NCBI GenBank assembly: GCA_030340625.1
Contig: JAOPHQ010005442.1
Span: forward strand, 46,001 to 110,000
Source of the DNA: Merluccius polli
Lineage: Eukaryota; Chordata; Actinopteri; Gadiformes; Merlucciidae
DNA: 64,000 nucleotides
Reading direction: 5' to 3'
Shown: piece after piece, positions 12,472 through 23,976 of the stretch
Position numbering within the stretch: the stretch's first letter is position 1
Layout: every line of letters starts with the position of its first letter
Notes under the pieces: generated by a model
The model's database searches: none
Seen by the model: the letters and a program-made list of their open reading frames with translations, nothing else
What the model was told of the DNA's origin: nothing
Position numbers and translations under genes: made by a program

Positions 12472-12738
12472 GTATGTGGGTGATAGCTGGTTTACAGCCT
12501 CACCTGGCCGGAGTCAGACTGATTAGACTCTGGGTCTGGGTGGGGCTGCACACCTGTGGTGCAGAGCAATCATGGCACCCAGGATAAACCAGCTATCACC
12601 ACACTCAGGAGAGAGAGAGAGCCACTGTCATGGCAGCATGTTAGACCTCGGCTTGTACCAGGTTACCTTTTCCAATAAATGGATTTCTCAACCAACTACA
12701 ACCTGTGTCTTGTGTCGGAGGGCCCCAGCAAAAGCCAC
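12472..12738 (+). repeat. 'GCTGGTTTACAGCC' repeat, copy B
   Basis: Near full length, upstream of the P2X gene. It is inserted in another old repeat (TTGATATAGCACCTTACACG at 12400 to about 13060). Confidence 0.85.
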
Positions 12739-13587
12739 TTGTGTGGCAGAGAAGACTGCTAAAGATACAATTATTAAAAGCATTTAAATGACAGAGCAGA
12801 AGTATAGTATTCTAAAATCAATCTAAATAACAGAGAATCTTGGAGTATAGATAAAACAAACAATGTAAAAACCAATAATCCTCATCAGCTGGTCGAAAGC
12901 TATTTTAAATCAGATGCACAGCAATAATATGACCCATGCCTCACTCTAATTCAAAAGCCCAACAACAATGTTATTCAGATGGGTTAGAAAAAACATGTCA
13001 CAAGACTTAAGGTAATGGTTAGCAACATTTCTAAGTTAAAGACAAAGTTTAAATCAGAGAAATATCGAAGGAAAACAGCTCATGCTAAGTGTCCTTAGCA
13101 TGAGCTTCTCCTGACCGTGACACGCAGACCTGTTTTTGACATGAGATACCTGCTGTGTCTGTTTCTCACCTACTGCTTTATCATTGTAACTTTAAAAAAG
13201 GAATTCCAAGAGACTTCAAGTGCTCCATCCACTGTTACAATGTGAGGTCCCTCTTTGGTAGGTTGTGGAGGTCACAGCAAGTTGGATCACGTCTGGTTAA
13301 TGTCTGTTTAGCCTGGAATTAGTTGTAACACGATGCACAATATCTAAAAATGTCAACAAAAAAAGTGTAGAAACAAAGACTGAACTTTTTTAAGAAAAAC
13401 ATAATTCTGACTTGAAATAGCTTCATATGTTTAAAGAGCCATACACTTTTTTTCACATTAGATAGAGATGAGGCAGTGTAACAGGGGCATCCTTTCACAA
13501 CGACATTTGCATCCAACTTTTTGATATGTATTATGCAAATTCAGAAAATGGCTTTAACTGGTATGTTGGTCTTTATCACTGCTCTGG

Positions 13588-13590
<3 letters not shown>

Positions 13591-13640
<50 letters not shown>
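13591..13640. repeat. (CA)n microsatellite
   Basis: About 25 uninterrupted CA units. Flanking 13100-14090 has no gene that I can support; only short AT-rich and repeat-like sequence is seen. Confidence 0.95.
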
Positions 13641-13644
<4 letters not shown>

Positions 13645-14091
13645 GGGCAATTAAAGGTCCTCTAACCAGCTTTATTAACCCTTAAAGGTGCTATAGGTAA
13701 GGTTTGAGAGTTCGAAAGAGCAGCCCTTTCCTCTTCTCCCTCCCTCCCTATGTTTCTAAGTGTTGTATTGCACACACCTGTGATTGACAGGCAAGATGGA
13801 TTCCCAAATAAATCACGGAGAAGATGCCCTGATTGGTCAGAAATGAGCATACAAAGGCAGCTGAAGTCAACTTGAGTATTCGCAAAGCACATTTCGCTCA
13901 CTAATAACAGATGGTCAGTTAGGTCTAGACCATAATATAAAATAGCACCCTCTGTTGCTCAAATCTCACAAATGTAATAATTCTTGCAGGAAATAGCTTC
14001 TACTTCCCGACATATAGTTCACTTAATGCATGGAAGCATGAAGTGATGAACATTTAGTATTTTACTTAACTTTTTAACTTATACACAACAA

Positions 14092-14320
14092 TTTAACAAT
14101 GCCTTATTAGGGTTAATAAATCCTTTATTATGCACATATAGTTACATATGCTTTTCGCAGCTCCCCCAACTGGAATGAACACTACATGTGGTCAAGTACA
14201 TATAAATATAATAATTTAGCGGTGAATCACAAAAACACACTAAAATATTGTTTTTAGTTTTCATCACTTTCATATAAATGACAGCCACATGCAGCCACAA
14301 AGAGAACATTGTATAAAACA
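14092..14320. repeat. Old inverted copy of an AT-rich MITE arm
   Basis: Reverse-complement relative of 21745-22005: shared words include CTACATGTGGTCAAG, TTTAGTTTTCATCACTTTC and AATGCCTTATTAGGGTTAATA. The last of these is also in the arms of the 28960-31985 element, so all belong to one family. Confidence 0.65.
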
Positions 14321-14452
14321 TATATATATATATATATATATATTTTTATAATACAAGGAATTATTTGATGAAATTTAAAATGAAAATGCAATCATACAAT
14401 TTGCATTTGAATTTGCCAAACATGCCTGCCTTAAAGTGGACAATATTCAAAT

Positions 14453-14985
14453 GAAGACAACAAGCGTGATACCGGGTTGGGATGGGAGACCAGGTGGTGC
14501 TGGTAGAGGTGTTGGAGGGCCAGTAGGGGGTGCTCATCCCTCTGGCCTCTGTTAGATCCCCAATGCCCCAGGATGGAGACGGGGACTCCATCCCGTCTAG
14601 AGCACCGTCTTTCGGATGAGACGTTAAACCGAGGTCCTGACTCCCTGTGGTCACTAAAGATCCCGTGGCACTCATCGCAAGAGTAGGGGTGCTAACCCCG
14701 GTGTCCCGGCCAAAATTCCCAACCCGGCTCTTGTACCAACATGGCCACCTAATCATCCCCTGGTCTCTAATTGGTTAGTTTCATTCCTCACCTCTCCGCT
14801 GTGCCAGTGTGTGGTGAGCGTTCTGGCGCATACTGGCTGCCGTGCGTCACCCAGGTGGGTGCTACACTCTGGTAGCGGATGAGGTGTCATATCTCCCCCC
14901 CACACACACACACACACTATGTAAGCGCTTTGAGTGACCTCCAATAAAGCGCTATATAAATCCAATCAATTATTATTATTACATA
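14453..14985 (+). mobile_element. Non-LTR retrotransposon 3' end (L2/CR1-like) or derived SINE
   Basis: Contains CGTCTTTCGGATGAGACG, a GTAGGGGTGCTAACCCCGG block and the tail AAGCGCTTTGAGTG ... AAAGCGCTATATAAAT, followed by ATT repeats. This arrangement is typical of fish L2-type LINE tails (recognised from memory). It has no intact coding region. Confidence 0.6.
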
Positions 14986-14997
14986 TAATTAGTGTAC

Positions 14998-15560
14998 TCG
15001 CAGTATATTATTTTCAATGTGTTAACAATATACTTAGTATACTAATGATATATAATGAGTGCTACTTTAGACATACTAAAGTACAACTAAGTGTACTTAT
15101 CTGTACTATTTTGACATTAAGATGAGCTATAGTATGCTTCAGTACAACTTTTTAATTTTTATTTGGTTTTTTTAAAAATATATTTAAAATACAATGGCAA
15201 TACATTATGATTAAATTAGAAATACATTTCCAGTATATTCTAAATGTATTAATATTAATCTTAAAAGTGGATTTAAGTATACTTGAAATCGAACTATAGA
15301 ACATTATAAATAAGTACAGTATTAGTAGAGAAAAGTGTACTTAAGTATATTTAAGTTAATCTTAATGGTGTCTCAAAATAGTACAGTCAAGTACACTAAG
15401 ATGTATTTTAGTATATCTTAAGTAGCAATAATGATATATCATTAGTATACTAAGTACGTTTTTAGTACTCGAAAATAACACACTTTGAGTACAATAATTT
15501 TGTGCTTATGAAGTACACTAAGTGTGCTTAAATTTAGTATGTTAAAGTATACTTTTTTTT
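14998..15560. repeat. Degenerate AT-rich GTACACTTAAGTA-type repeat
   Basis: Repeated AAGTACAC, TTAAGTATA and TAGTATACT words on both strands give a highly self-complementary 560-bp block that ends TTTTTTTTCGCCTGGGCAC. It may be a foldback MITE. No gene is seen. Confidence 0.5.
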
Positions 15561-15686
15561 CGCCTGGGCACATCTACTGCCCTTATTTTTGGTATCATTT
15601 TACAACTCGAACAGCACATTAGTTAGTTCTTTGTTTGTTTATTACAGTTCCGCATTTATGACCATGCTGTTTTCTACTTTGTCCAA

Positions 15687-15726
15687 CAGCTTGTCATTAC
15701 CCACCACTGTGGGTGATGACAAGCTG
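15687..15726. repeat. 40-bp hairpin 5' of the zinc-finger gene
   Basis: Two 18-nt arms, CAGCTTGTCATTACCCAC and GTGGGTGATGACAAGCTG, pair fully (one T.G wobble) around a 4-nt loop CACT. It sits 65 bp before the next gene's ATG, so it may lie in its 5' UTR or promoter. Confidence 0.8.
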
Positions 15727-15790
15727 TGTGATTTCACTGTCATGTCCTCTGTGTAGTTATGTTCCTGTTTCCTTCCTGGAAGAAGGCAAT

Positions 15791-17425
15791 ATGAACGACA
15801 TTAAGGAAGGCAAAGTGGCAATGCCAGTTCAGGTGAGACAAATTTATATTTTTTCTAGATACAGTAGAAACATTATCACTCAATGTCACACTGACTGTAG
15901 CACTCATTACTTAACCATACAGTCGCCAACCGACTTTTCTTTTTTTACAATAAGCGAAGTGAAGGCCTATTGTAAAAGAATAGGCTAGTTTGAGTTGATT
16001 AAGTTTGATTGAAGTGTGATTTACATTGATTTTATTTCTTTTCAAATAAAATGTAGGCTATAAAGCACGGACGTAAGCAGGACGATTTTTTATTGTATTT
16101 CATTCTTCCTACAGACCAGTATTACAACATTCCGGGAAGGCACCTGCCCAGAACTCATTAAATTGGGAGGGGACACTTTTCAGTGCCCAATGTGCCACAA
16201 AGTAGGACCATACCATGCCCTAATTCCCCATTTACAAGGCCACCAGAGGTCTGTTGTTAAATATGGAGGTACGTTCAACCACAGGTAGGCTGATGAGGCG
16301 ATGAGGCTGCACTGCCCTGCACTTGAGTTCTACCTTTGGTGATCAGCATCAGCATCTAATGATGAATGAAAAAGGCAAAACTCAACTGTGGGGCAGTGCA
16401 TCCTCCGGACTTTCTATTGCAAGGTAAATGATCAAGAGAAACAATACAGTAAAAGAACAGTTAAGTTCTTGGACAATGTGTAGACCTACTTTTCTAAAAT
16501 CTTATATGAATTACTTTTTTAAAATGTTAAATACGTTCACAATATTTTCTTAAACACACCTGTAATATGTTCCATATTTTTTTCTGTCATTATTTCAGGG
16601 TATAATGTCTACAAATGCCACCTTAAATGTGTGGCCAACAGCCATTATCATTGTAACTTCTGTTCCAAAATAATTGTAAGAAAGGAGCTGTTCCTGAACC
16701 ATATCAAAATTTGCATAGCAGCAGTGGCAGTGACCGCAGTTCCTTCACCAACGGCTTTGGCAACAATGGGTCCACCACTGACACCGGTAGCATCGGTGGG
16801 ATCACCTGTCACGTTGGGTTCATCAAATTCACCAGGGGGAATCACCAGTCAAGCTGGAGGCTCCATCACATTCCCAGGGAAAAGGGGAATCACCGGTCAA
16901 GCTAGAGGGTCCATCACATTCCCAGGGGGATCACCGGTCAAGCTGGAAGCTCTATCACATTCCCAGGGGGGATCACCGGTCACTTTGGAGGCTCCATCAC
17001 ATTCCCAGGGGGAATCACCGGTCAAGCTGGAGGCTCCATCACATTCCCAGGGGGAATCACCGGTCAAGCTGGAGGCTCCATCACATTCCCAGGGGGAATC
17101 ACCGGTCAAGCTGGAGGCTCCATCACATTCACCAGGGGAATCACCGATCAAGCTGGAAACTCCATCACATACATTGGTAGGATCAACACTGCTTACAGGG
17201 GCGACAATGGGTCCAAAGACTTCCACAAAGAAGATTACTGCCCCTAAAATGTTGCTTTCAAAACGCAAGAAGACTACATGTTGTTTTTGCAACTTGAGAT
17301 TACTGAAGAAAAATGCCAAAGCACACATTCAAAGACGACATGCATCAAAACAACAAGGCATCACAGCAAATCGATATTTAGAGTCTGTGTGCACTGATAA
17401 AAAAGGGGCATTTTTGCAGTTTTGA
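15791..17425 (+). CDS. C2H2-like zinc-finger protein with internal minisatellite, 3 exons, function unknown
   Basis: Exons 15791-15832, 16115-16268 and 16599-17425 have GT-AG borders and joining phases: 1023 nt, 340 aa, start MNDIKEGKVAMPVQ, stop TGA. Cys/His groups: CPMCHKVGPYHALIPHLQGH in exon 2; KCHLKC and HCNFC ... HIKIC at the start of exon 3; CCFCNLRLLKKNAKAHIQRR near the C-terminus. Between them lies a Pro/Ser-rich region made by a roughly 42-bp tandem repeat. AATAAA at 17699-17704 is a likely poly(A) site. I do not recognise an orthologue. The C-terminal block (finger, then RYLESVCTDKKG) recalls repeated fish proteins that continue much further, so this may be a truncated, transposon-related or lineage-expanded family member. 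Expression is unproven, but the phase-true splicing argues against a random ORF. Confidence 0.7.
16836..17165 (+). repeat. 42-bp coding minisatellite with frame-switching units
   Basis: About eight units starting ATCACCGGTCAAGCTGGAGG. Most are 42 bp and encode SPVKLEAPSHSQGE. The second unit is 41 bp and the first carries extra bases, so units 1-2 are read in another frame (GITGQARGSITFPG). All three plus-strand frames and the antisense strand remain open across much of it. Confidence 0.85.
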
Positions 17426-17664
17426 ATACATTCAAGGGTCCTGCCTTTGCTTCGAACCTGCAATAAAATTCATCAGGTAGACATTATTAAGCTTCACCTG
17501 GCTCATATCCACAACATTTGCTTCCAATTACTGGTTTTGACCACAGAGAAGCTCTACACTCAAATTACTTTTGTATGAGGTGCTACATCATTATGGACTA
17601 AAAAAAAAGTACTCAAGTTAATTGTTGTACGTGTGTGGTTGCTCCCCGCACTTTGGCCAGTCTG

Positions 17665-17815
17665 TTGCTCGGTGTTTCTTTTATTTTGTTTGACTGACAA
17701 TAAAAGCTGTTTCTGGTCATTTCATTTGTCTGAATTAATTGATTGATGGATTGATTTATTCTTTATTGACCACACAGCCAGGCTGGTGGAATTTCTTCTC
17801 AGTACAGCACCTTGG
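17665..17815 (+). repeat. Duplicated 3'-UTR segment, copy 1
   Basis: The poly(A) neighbourhood of the zinc-finger gene (ATAAAAGCTGTTTCTGGTCA, then CCACACAGCCAGGC and CACCTTGGTA) recurs at about 18720-18835, including its own AATAAA at 18759-18764. The two copies flank the piggyBac-like element and diverge somewhat. Confidence 0.75.
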
Positions 17816-17830
17816 TAGAGTTTCCAACAT

Positions 17831-18328
17831 TTAACTCTCCTGTTGTCCTCCTGGGTCAAGGAAGGATGGACAAAGGGAAATATGGGAGGAAAGAAGGAAG
17901 GGGAAAAGAGGAAGAAAAGATGGAAGGAGGGAGGGAACAGATTGGATCAAAAAGGAAGGAAGAAGTAAGGACAAAGGGAAGGATGGGAGGGAGGGAAAAA
18001 GGATTGTGGAAAGAAGGAAGAGAAAAGGGAAGGAAAGAAAGATTGAGGGAGGGAACAGATTTGTTCAAGGAAGGAAGAAGTAAGGGAGGGGAAAGGGAAG
18101 GATATAAAGATGGAGGAAACATTTGTTTAAGGAAGAAGGGGAAAGGAAAGAAAGATGGAGGGATAGGGAACAGATCAGGTCAATTGGATCAAAAGAGGAA
18201 GGAAGAAGAGGTAAGGACGAAGGGAAGGAAGGAAGGAAGGAAGGGAAAAAGGATTGTGAAAAGAAGGAAGGATGGAGGAAGGGAACAGATTGGGTCAATT
18301 TGACCCAAAAGGACAACAGGAGGGTTAA
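17831..18328. mobile_element. piggyBac-like MITE (TTAA ends) with GGAA-rich tandem core
   Basis: Left end TTAACTCTCCTGTTGTCCTC (17831) and right end, as its inverse, ACAACAGGAGGGTTAA (to 18328); TTAA flanks at both ends. Next to them are GGGTCAA/TTGACCC boxes. The interior is almost only purines on this strand: imperfect repeats of GGAAGGAAG, GGAACAGATT and GGATCAAAA. Long KEGR-type reading frames here are by-products of the composition. Confidence 0.75.
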
Positions 18329-18719
18329 GTATTATATAAGATATTTTTTTCTAAAATAAAAGCTTTCAAATTTTGTGTTTGAAGGTTCATATTTTAAAGA
18401 TTTGTGTATGGTCATTTAGTCTTTTGAATTGTATAATTAATTCAAAAATATTGTAGCCTACTTATTTCTCTAATTTTATTTCTGTCAAAGGGAAGAAATC
18501 TTTTCTGTTAACCCATTAAGTAACATCAATGTGATGTATAGGCCGATGTAAACGATCTATTTTAATTGACAACTGATGCTAATTTTTATTATTTTAATAT
18601 TAATTTTAGTTCAAAATTGCCTTGTGCACATACATTAGTAAAAAATAAAATAAGTGAAAAGATGCATGCACCAGATAGGGGACCACCAGATTTGGTAGAA
18701 AGTTTATGTTCATCTGTAG

Positions 18720-18835
18720 TCTGTTTTCACGTTGTTTCTCTTATTTTGTTTAACTGACAATAAAAGCTGTTTCTGGTCATTTAATTTGTCTTTATTGGCC
18801 ACACAGCCAGGCACCTTGGTACAGTTTAAACCTAA
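18720..18835 (+). repeat. Duplicated 3'-UTR segment, copy 2
   Basis: Second copy of the block at 17665-17815. The rest of 18330-19080 is AT-rich with no supported gene. Confidence 0.7.
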
Positions 18836-19084
18836 GGATTTCAGAATGGTACAGAATATAGATTGAAATGGTTGCTTCATATCGCAACATAGACCAGAAG
18901 TCAGAATTTCAAATAAATAAATAAATACATTTCAATTTGTTTATTATTTCAAGCGCAATGTTGGCATTGGAAGGCATTAAATGTTGTAAACGAACCGTTA
19001 AAGTTGTTTAAATAGCTCCTGCAATTGCGCTATTAGGCTACATTTTCTTCTTCCGTTTTGTTTACTGGTTTGCTTTTGACATTT

Positions 19085-19300
19085 GGCCTCGACAGCCACC
19101 ATAGCGTTACGTGGGCGTGTTTTGGAGGGGGCGTGGTTTGAAGGGGCGTGGTTTGGAGTGCCTGTTGCTTGGCTGCGGCTGCAGCTAGGCCCTTCTCGCG
19201 TATTGCGCTATCCAACTGCGTAACCACGGAGACCCCTCGAGCCCTCATAGTTCTCCGTCGTGGTGCCGGATACGCAATGCAATTTCCCGCCCGCAAAACA
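19085..19300. other. GC-rich island with GGGCGTG repeats, no gene assigned
   Basis: Several GGGGGCGTGGTTT/GGGGCGTGG boxes (KLF/Sp-like) followed by GC-rich unique-looking sequence. It could be a promoter remnant or TE interior. Flanking 19300-19870 includes a CGGAGACGACAGAG-type repeat patch and no supported ORF. Confidence 0.35.
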
Positions 19301-19870
19301 AACGACGTGCAAAGTAAACAAGATTTCACACAAGATTCACACAACATTTCACACAAGTAAACTAGTACAAAAGGGATAAATAGTTAAGAGGGATAGTTAA
19401 AAGGGGATAAATTATAATACAAAAATAAATGCTTTAAAAGTAAAAAACGTAATTGCTAAAAACAAACGATTTACAACAATGTAGTGCAAATTTGCCAACG
19501 TCTCTTTTAAGTTCTAGGTTCAAGTAGATCGGGTTGGCATTCTGGAGCTTTATGCGTCCATGGAGCACAGTGTATATGTCGTGCATCGCGTCATGGTCTT
19601 CGTTTTTCGAGGACCAGGAAATGGTGTTTTTAGAGGACCAATCGCAGCCCTTGCCGTCTCCGTTGTCCGTTGACGGAGTGACGGACACTGAAAAAAATAT
19701 TTCATGCAGCCGGAGACGACAGAGAGGCTCTCCGTCAGGCTCTCCGGTGACGTAGAGGGCTCTCTGTAACCGACATAGAGCACTTTACGCAGGAGTATAA
19801 ATTAGGCATGACGCATTTCAAGCCGATGGTCGACTAATCGTCGCACTTTAAGTGTAATCACCGGTATTAA

Positions 19871-21470
19871 CAGCGCCGTGCACAGACATTTTGGGGGGCA
19901 GGGGCTCAAGCAAAAAAAAGGGCCCTCACCCCACCGATATGCACTATTCCCACCCCGATGTTGCCACCCCGCCATCCATAATCACACACTATGTTCATAA
20001 CATGGGACCTGTTTAAATTCTACTGAAACACATTAATCCTAGCCTGGTTCCGCCCGCCTCCGTACTTCCGCTCAATTTTCATTTCACTTCAGTACTAGGT
20101 CTGGGAGTGCTGTATGTTAGAACAATTTCTTTTCCCTCAAGTTTGTCCTTCCAATCAGTGAACAGGAGGCGCGGCCTGAGAACAGTGACGTATAGGTCGT
20201 GCCCGTCGTGTATCTTGGTCTTTACTATCAAAGATTAATTTAGAATGACCATATGTTCCTAACTCTTAAATTGGATGAACAAAGCCTGCAGCAATCGCTA
20301 ACAGACATCTCCACACAACCCTATGCTCACTGCATCTGCCGTTTGTATACAGTGTACTGCGCGCAACGTGGTTTCCGGCGCATGAAATACGTCACGACCA
20401 AACGTTAGCGATTGGTTAAGGCAGATCCAGAGTGGCACTGGGCAGAGCCAATAGGTTTTAAACTTCAACAGCACCCGCCTTCAAGTGAGACATCGTTTGT
20501 CTCTATAGCAGTTCTAGACCATGAGTATGAATGAAATGAGTACGAAGGTCTAGTTAGGACTAGGCTACATTAATCCATGAAGAAACCACATATTTAATGT
20601 AGTAATGCAAGTCAGTCAGTGTAAGAAATGCAGTCATTTTACCTTTCATTATAAGTAATGATCAGACTAGATCAGCAGTCCTACTCTGACATGCTGGATA
20701 CATAAATCCCTGAATTTAGGGTTTCAAAACTTCCTTCTGTTTTCATGTTCTGTATTATTTTGTTATAATACAGCAAACACTTTATAAATAAGACATGGGT
20801 ACAACTACTGAACTACAGTTTGATTTTAGTAACTTGTTTTTGAGCATCACACTGAGAGGGAAATAAACCACCGTATTGTATTATCTTCAAAAACACATGC
20901 ACACACACACTGCGGCATGCCCAAACAATAATACACTTTTAAACATCATGTTTTAAGAAAAATGGCTATAAAGAAAGGGGTGACTAATCACTAAACTACC
21001 AAAACAAAACATAACTACCTGCTTCAGAAATTAATTGCATAGTACATTTTCCTGGATGATGGAGATAACGTCTTTTCATACCGAGGTGAGGTGGCAGGTC
21101 CTACTGACCTACTTCATAGTTTTTGAATAAGATATACTATTAAAAGTAAGTAAGTGTTATTTAATCGTGGTTTTAGCCTTAAAACAGTGCCTACCTGAGT
21201 GATGTCATTTACCGTAACCGAACTGGGAATGCAGTGTGCGTTCATCGAATGTTGGAATTTGGGACGTTGATTGGAGACAAAACCATTAGGAGGGGGGGGG
21301 GGTACTTTTTAAATTGATAATGTGTATGTATTCGTGGATACTGCTACACATTTTCCTCTTTATATTTGATTGAATTTCAATAACAAATAAAGAAAAAAGG
21401 GCACCTTTGACTCTGAGGGCAAAAGGGCAGGGGCTCAAGCCCCCTTGGGCCCTATCTGTGCACGTGCCTG
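19871..21470. mobile_element. 1.6-kb non-autonomous hAT element
   Basis: Left CAGCGCCGTGCACAGA and right (inverse) CAGGCACGTGCACAGA, followed on both sides by a GGGGGC ... GGGGCTCAAGC box. Flanking octamers GGTATTAA (19863-19870) and GGTACTAA (21471-21478) differ at one base, as expected of an ageing 8-bp duplication. No transposase ORF is visible. Inside, about 20040-20560 is a smaller sequence starting TAGCCTGGTTCCGCCCGCC, which is related to 29510-29725. Confidence 0.75.
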
Positions 21471-21478
21471 GGTACTAA

Positions 21479-21700
21479 TCCCGTATGTCTAGCGGTGTCT
21501 ACCTGCTGTATTGGTCAGTATTTCTGCATCGATGCAAGATGCAGCGATGAGTTAAATTAGGACTTGTTGTGACCACGGATGTATTCGGTTGCGATGCTTG
21601 TGTTATTTTTGTTTTACTTTTTGCGCGATTAATGAAAAATTATTCGACTAAGCCTCTGTTGATCGACTAAGGGTTGGTCGACTATTAGGGGGCAGCCCTA
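21479..21700. mobile_element. Right part of an older hAT-like element
   Basis: Ends GGTCGACTATTAGGGGGCAG followed by CCCTA, the inverse of a common fish hAT end. GTCGACTAATCG just left of the 19871 element suggests that element was inserted into this one. The outer left end was not found. Confidence 0.45.
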
Positions 21701-21744
21701 ATATGTATATGTATACATGTTGTATACTGTATATATGTTTTATA

Positions 21745-22430
21745 CAATGTTCTCTTTGTGGCCACATGTGGCTGCTTTTTACATGAAAGTGATGAAAACT
21801 AAAAACTATATTTTTCAAAAAAGCTGTCTTAGTGTTTTTTGTGATTCACTGCTAAAATATTGTACTTATATGTAATTTCTTTTTCACATTTTATCAAGCT
21901 TGACCACATGTAGTGTTCATTTCAGATGGGGGAGCTGCGAAAAGCATATTTAACTGTTATAATAAGTGCATAATAAAGGATTTATTAACCCTAATAAGGC
22001 ATTGTTCTCGCTTTAGATTCGGTAGCTGCACAAAGGATTGTTAACTGTTAATTTGTGCATAGTTAAGTAGCTTAGTTATAGTTAAGTTAGTTAAACTCAA
22101 TAAATACACATAATAATGTTAATAAGCATATTATAAGGATTTATAAGGGCCTTATTACCTATTAACTAATGCTTATTAAGGGTCTTATTACCCGTTAACT
22201 AACGCTTATTAAGGGCCTTATTACCTATTTAATAAGCATATTATAAGGACTTGTAAGGGCCTTATAACCTATTAACTAATGCTCATTAAGGGCCTTATTA
22301 ATATATTTAATAAGAATATTATAAGGACGACGACGTATAAGGCCCTTATGGCCTATTAACTAATGCTTTTTAAGGGCCTTATTACCTATTAACTGATGCT
22401 TATTACAAGGACCTTAATATAAAGCACTTC
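21745..22430. repeat. MITE arm plus degenerate tandem array
   Basis: 21745-22005 is the inverse partner of 14092-14320. From about 22095 to 22420 there are six or so imperfect units containing AAGGGCCTTATTACCTATT and ACTAATGCTTATT. These words are also the end sequences of the 28960-31985 element, so the array probably grew from such an end. Confidence 0.65.
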
Positions 22431-23234
22431 CTAATTATTTCCTGAATAAAAGTCCTAAGTAGCCGAAGAAGTACACATAATACAAATACCATACATGAAA
22501 GTGTTAATGAATTACAATATGCTGAAAGGTTATTATTGATTTTTTACCAAATGACGGCAAACATAACTTACCTACTCCAGCTTTAAACTACTCACTTTAA
22601 TTGCATTTGCACTATTTTTATAGTCCACCTTTTAAATCATTTTGTGTGTAGAGGACAATGGAAACACATTTCGGTTCACCATATGAAAGCTAACAATGTA
22701 TATAAAATAAATCTTTTCAAATTATTTAAAGGGGCTATATACGATATCCTGAACATTAATATAGCAGCAACTATTGGCTATGTAGAGATATAGTGGAGTA
22801 ATGGCGTCCTGACCAGAGAGTGACGTCACCCTCCCTCTGTGTGTGTTGTAATCTGAGCTTCTATTTTCTTTGTTTTGGTGTCCGGTCCGACCGCGCGGTC
22901 ATGATAACGCACACGCCGTGCATGAGATGAGTTAAGAAGGTAAAGAACGGTCCGTGTACGTCGCGGCCATTCGATTTCCGTTCTGAGATGGGAAATCCTA
23001 AATAGGGAAACGGACCCGTTTTCCGTTTTTCGTTTTGGAATCGGAAAACGGAAAACGAGAAACGAGTCTATTTTCGTTTTTCGTTTTCCGATTCTGAACC
23101 GGAAAACGAAAAACGAGTCGTTTTCTGATTCTCATTGATGTGCTTATTATCGGAAATAGGAAGGATCTCTCTCTCTCTCTCTCTACCACTTTTCTCTCAC
23201 GTCCCCAACACGTACACAAAAACACACACACGCG

Positions 23235-23286
<52 letters not shown>

Positions 23287-23513
23287 GTTTACGCCGAAGT
23301 GCAGATCAGTTTTGGTTCAATTCCGTCGGTACTCCCGAAAACTAAACCAAATGATGCTCTCGTCAATTAAAATTAAGAAGCGTTTCAATTAATACACCTT
23401 AATAATAAATGTCCCCGGTGGAAAGGTCCGGTGCTCACGGTGAAGTCCAGCAAGTGTTTCAGGTCCAGGTCCCCCAGTCTGGTCTGAGGTCTCTCATCAT
23501 GTCCACCTGGCAG

Positions 23514-23572
<59 letters not shown>
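23514..23572. repeat. (CT)n microsatellite
   Basis: About 29 CT units inside the Harbinger-like element. Neighbouring runs: (CA)n at 23250-23284 and (CA)n at 23912-23974. Confidence 0.95.
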
Positions 23573-23576
<4 letters not shown>

Positions 23577-23699
23577 TCTCATCTCTCCAGCTGCAGGTTC
23601 AGAAATCGGAAAATTGTTGCGGGATGCTATAACACCCCCGACTAACAGGAATAACTCGATTAGGAAATAAAATGTTTGGCAACACTACGATATTTAGCA

Positions 23700-23908
23700 A
23701 CGGGGAAAATGCAACTTTGCAATGCCGACGATTTAGGAATATCGCAACCATCAGTCAGCCATAAACCGAACCATCAACGCGTTCTGTAGACCACATATCA
23801 ATTCAATTCAAACTTTATTAAGCAAACATCTTGTGAAAGGTCCATAACACCAACACAACACAATACAATAATAATAAAATAATAAAAATAGAATAAAAAA
23901 GACATAGG

Positions 23909-23976
<68 letters not shown>

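Noticed and set aside
16897..17328. 143-aa minus-strand ORF (repeated GDSPWECDGASSLT)
   Set aside because: Antisense of the zinc-finger gene's minisatellite.
17812..18303. 163-aa Lys/Glu/Gly-rich ORF and its Pro/Ser-rich antisense
   Set aside because: Purine tandem repeat inside a piggyBac-like MITE; composition alone keeps it open.
22998..23392. ORFs on both strands with HTHTHTHT or VCVCVC runs
   Set aside because: CA/GT and CT microsatellites inside transposon arms.
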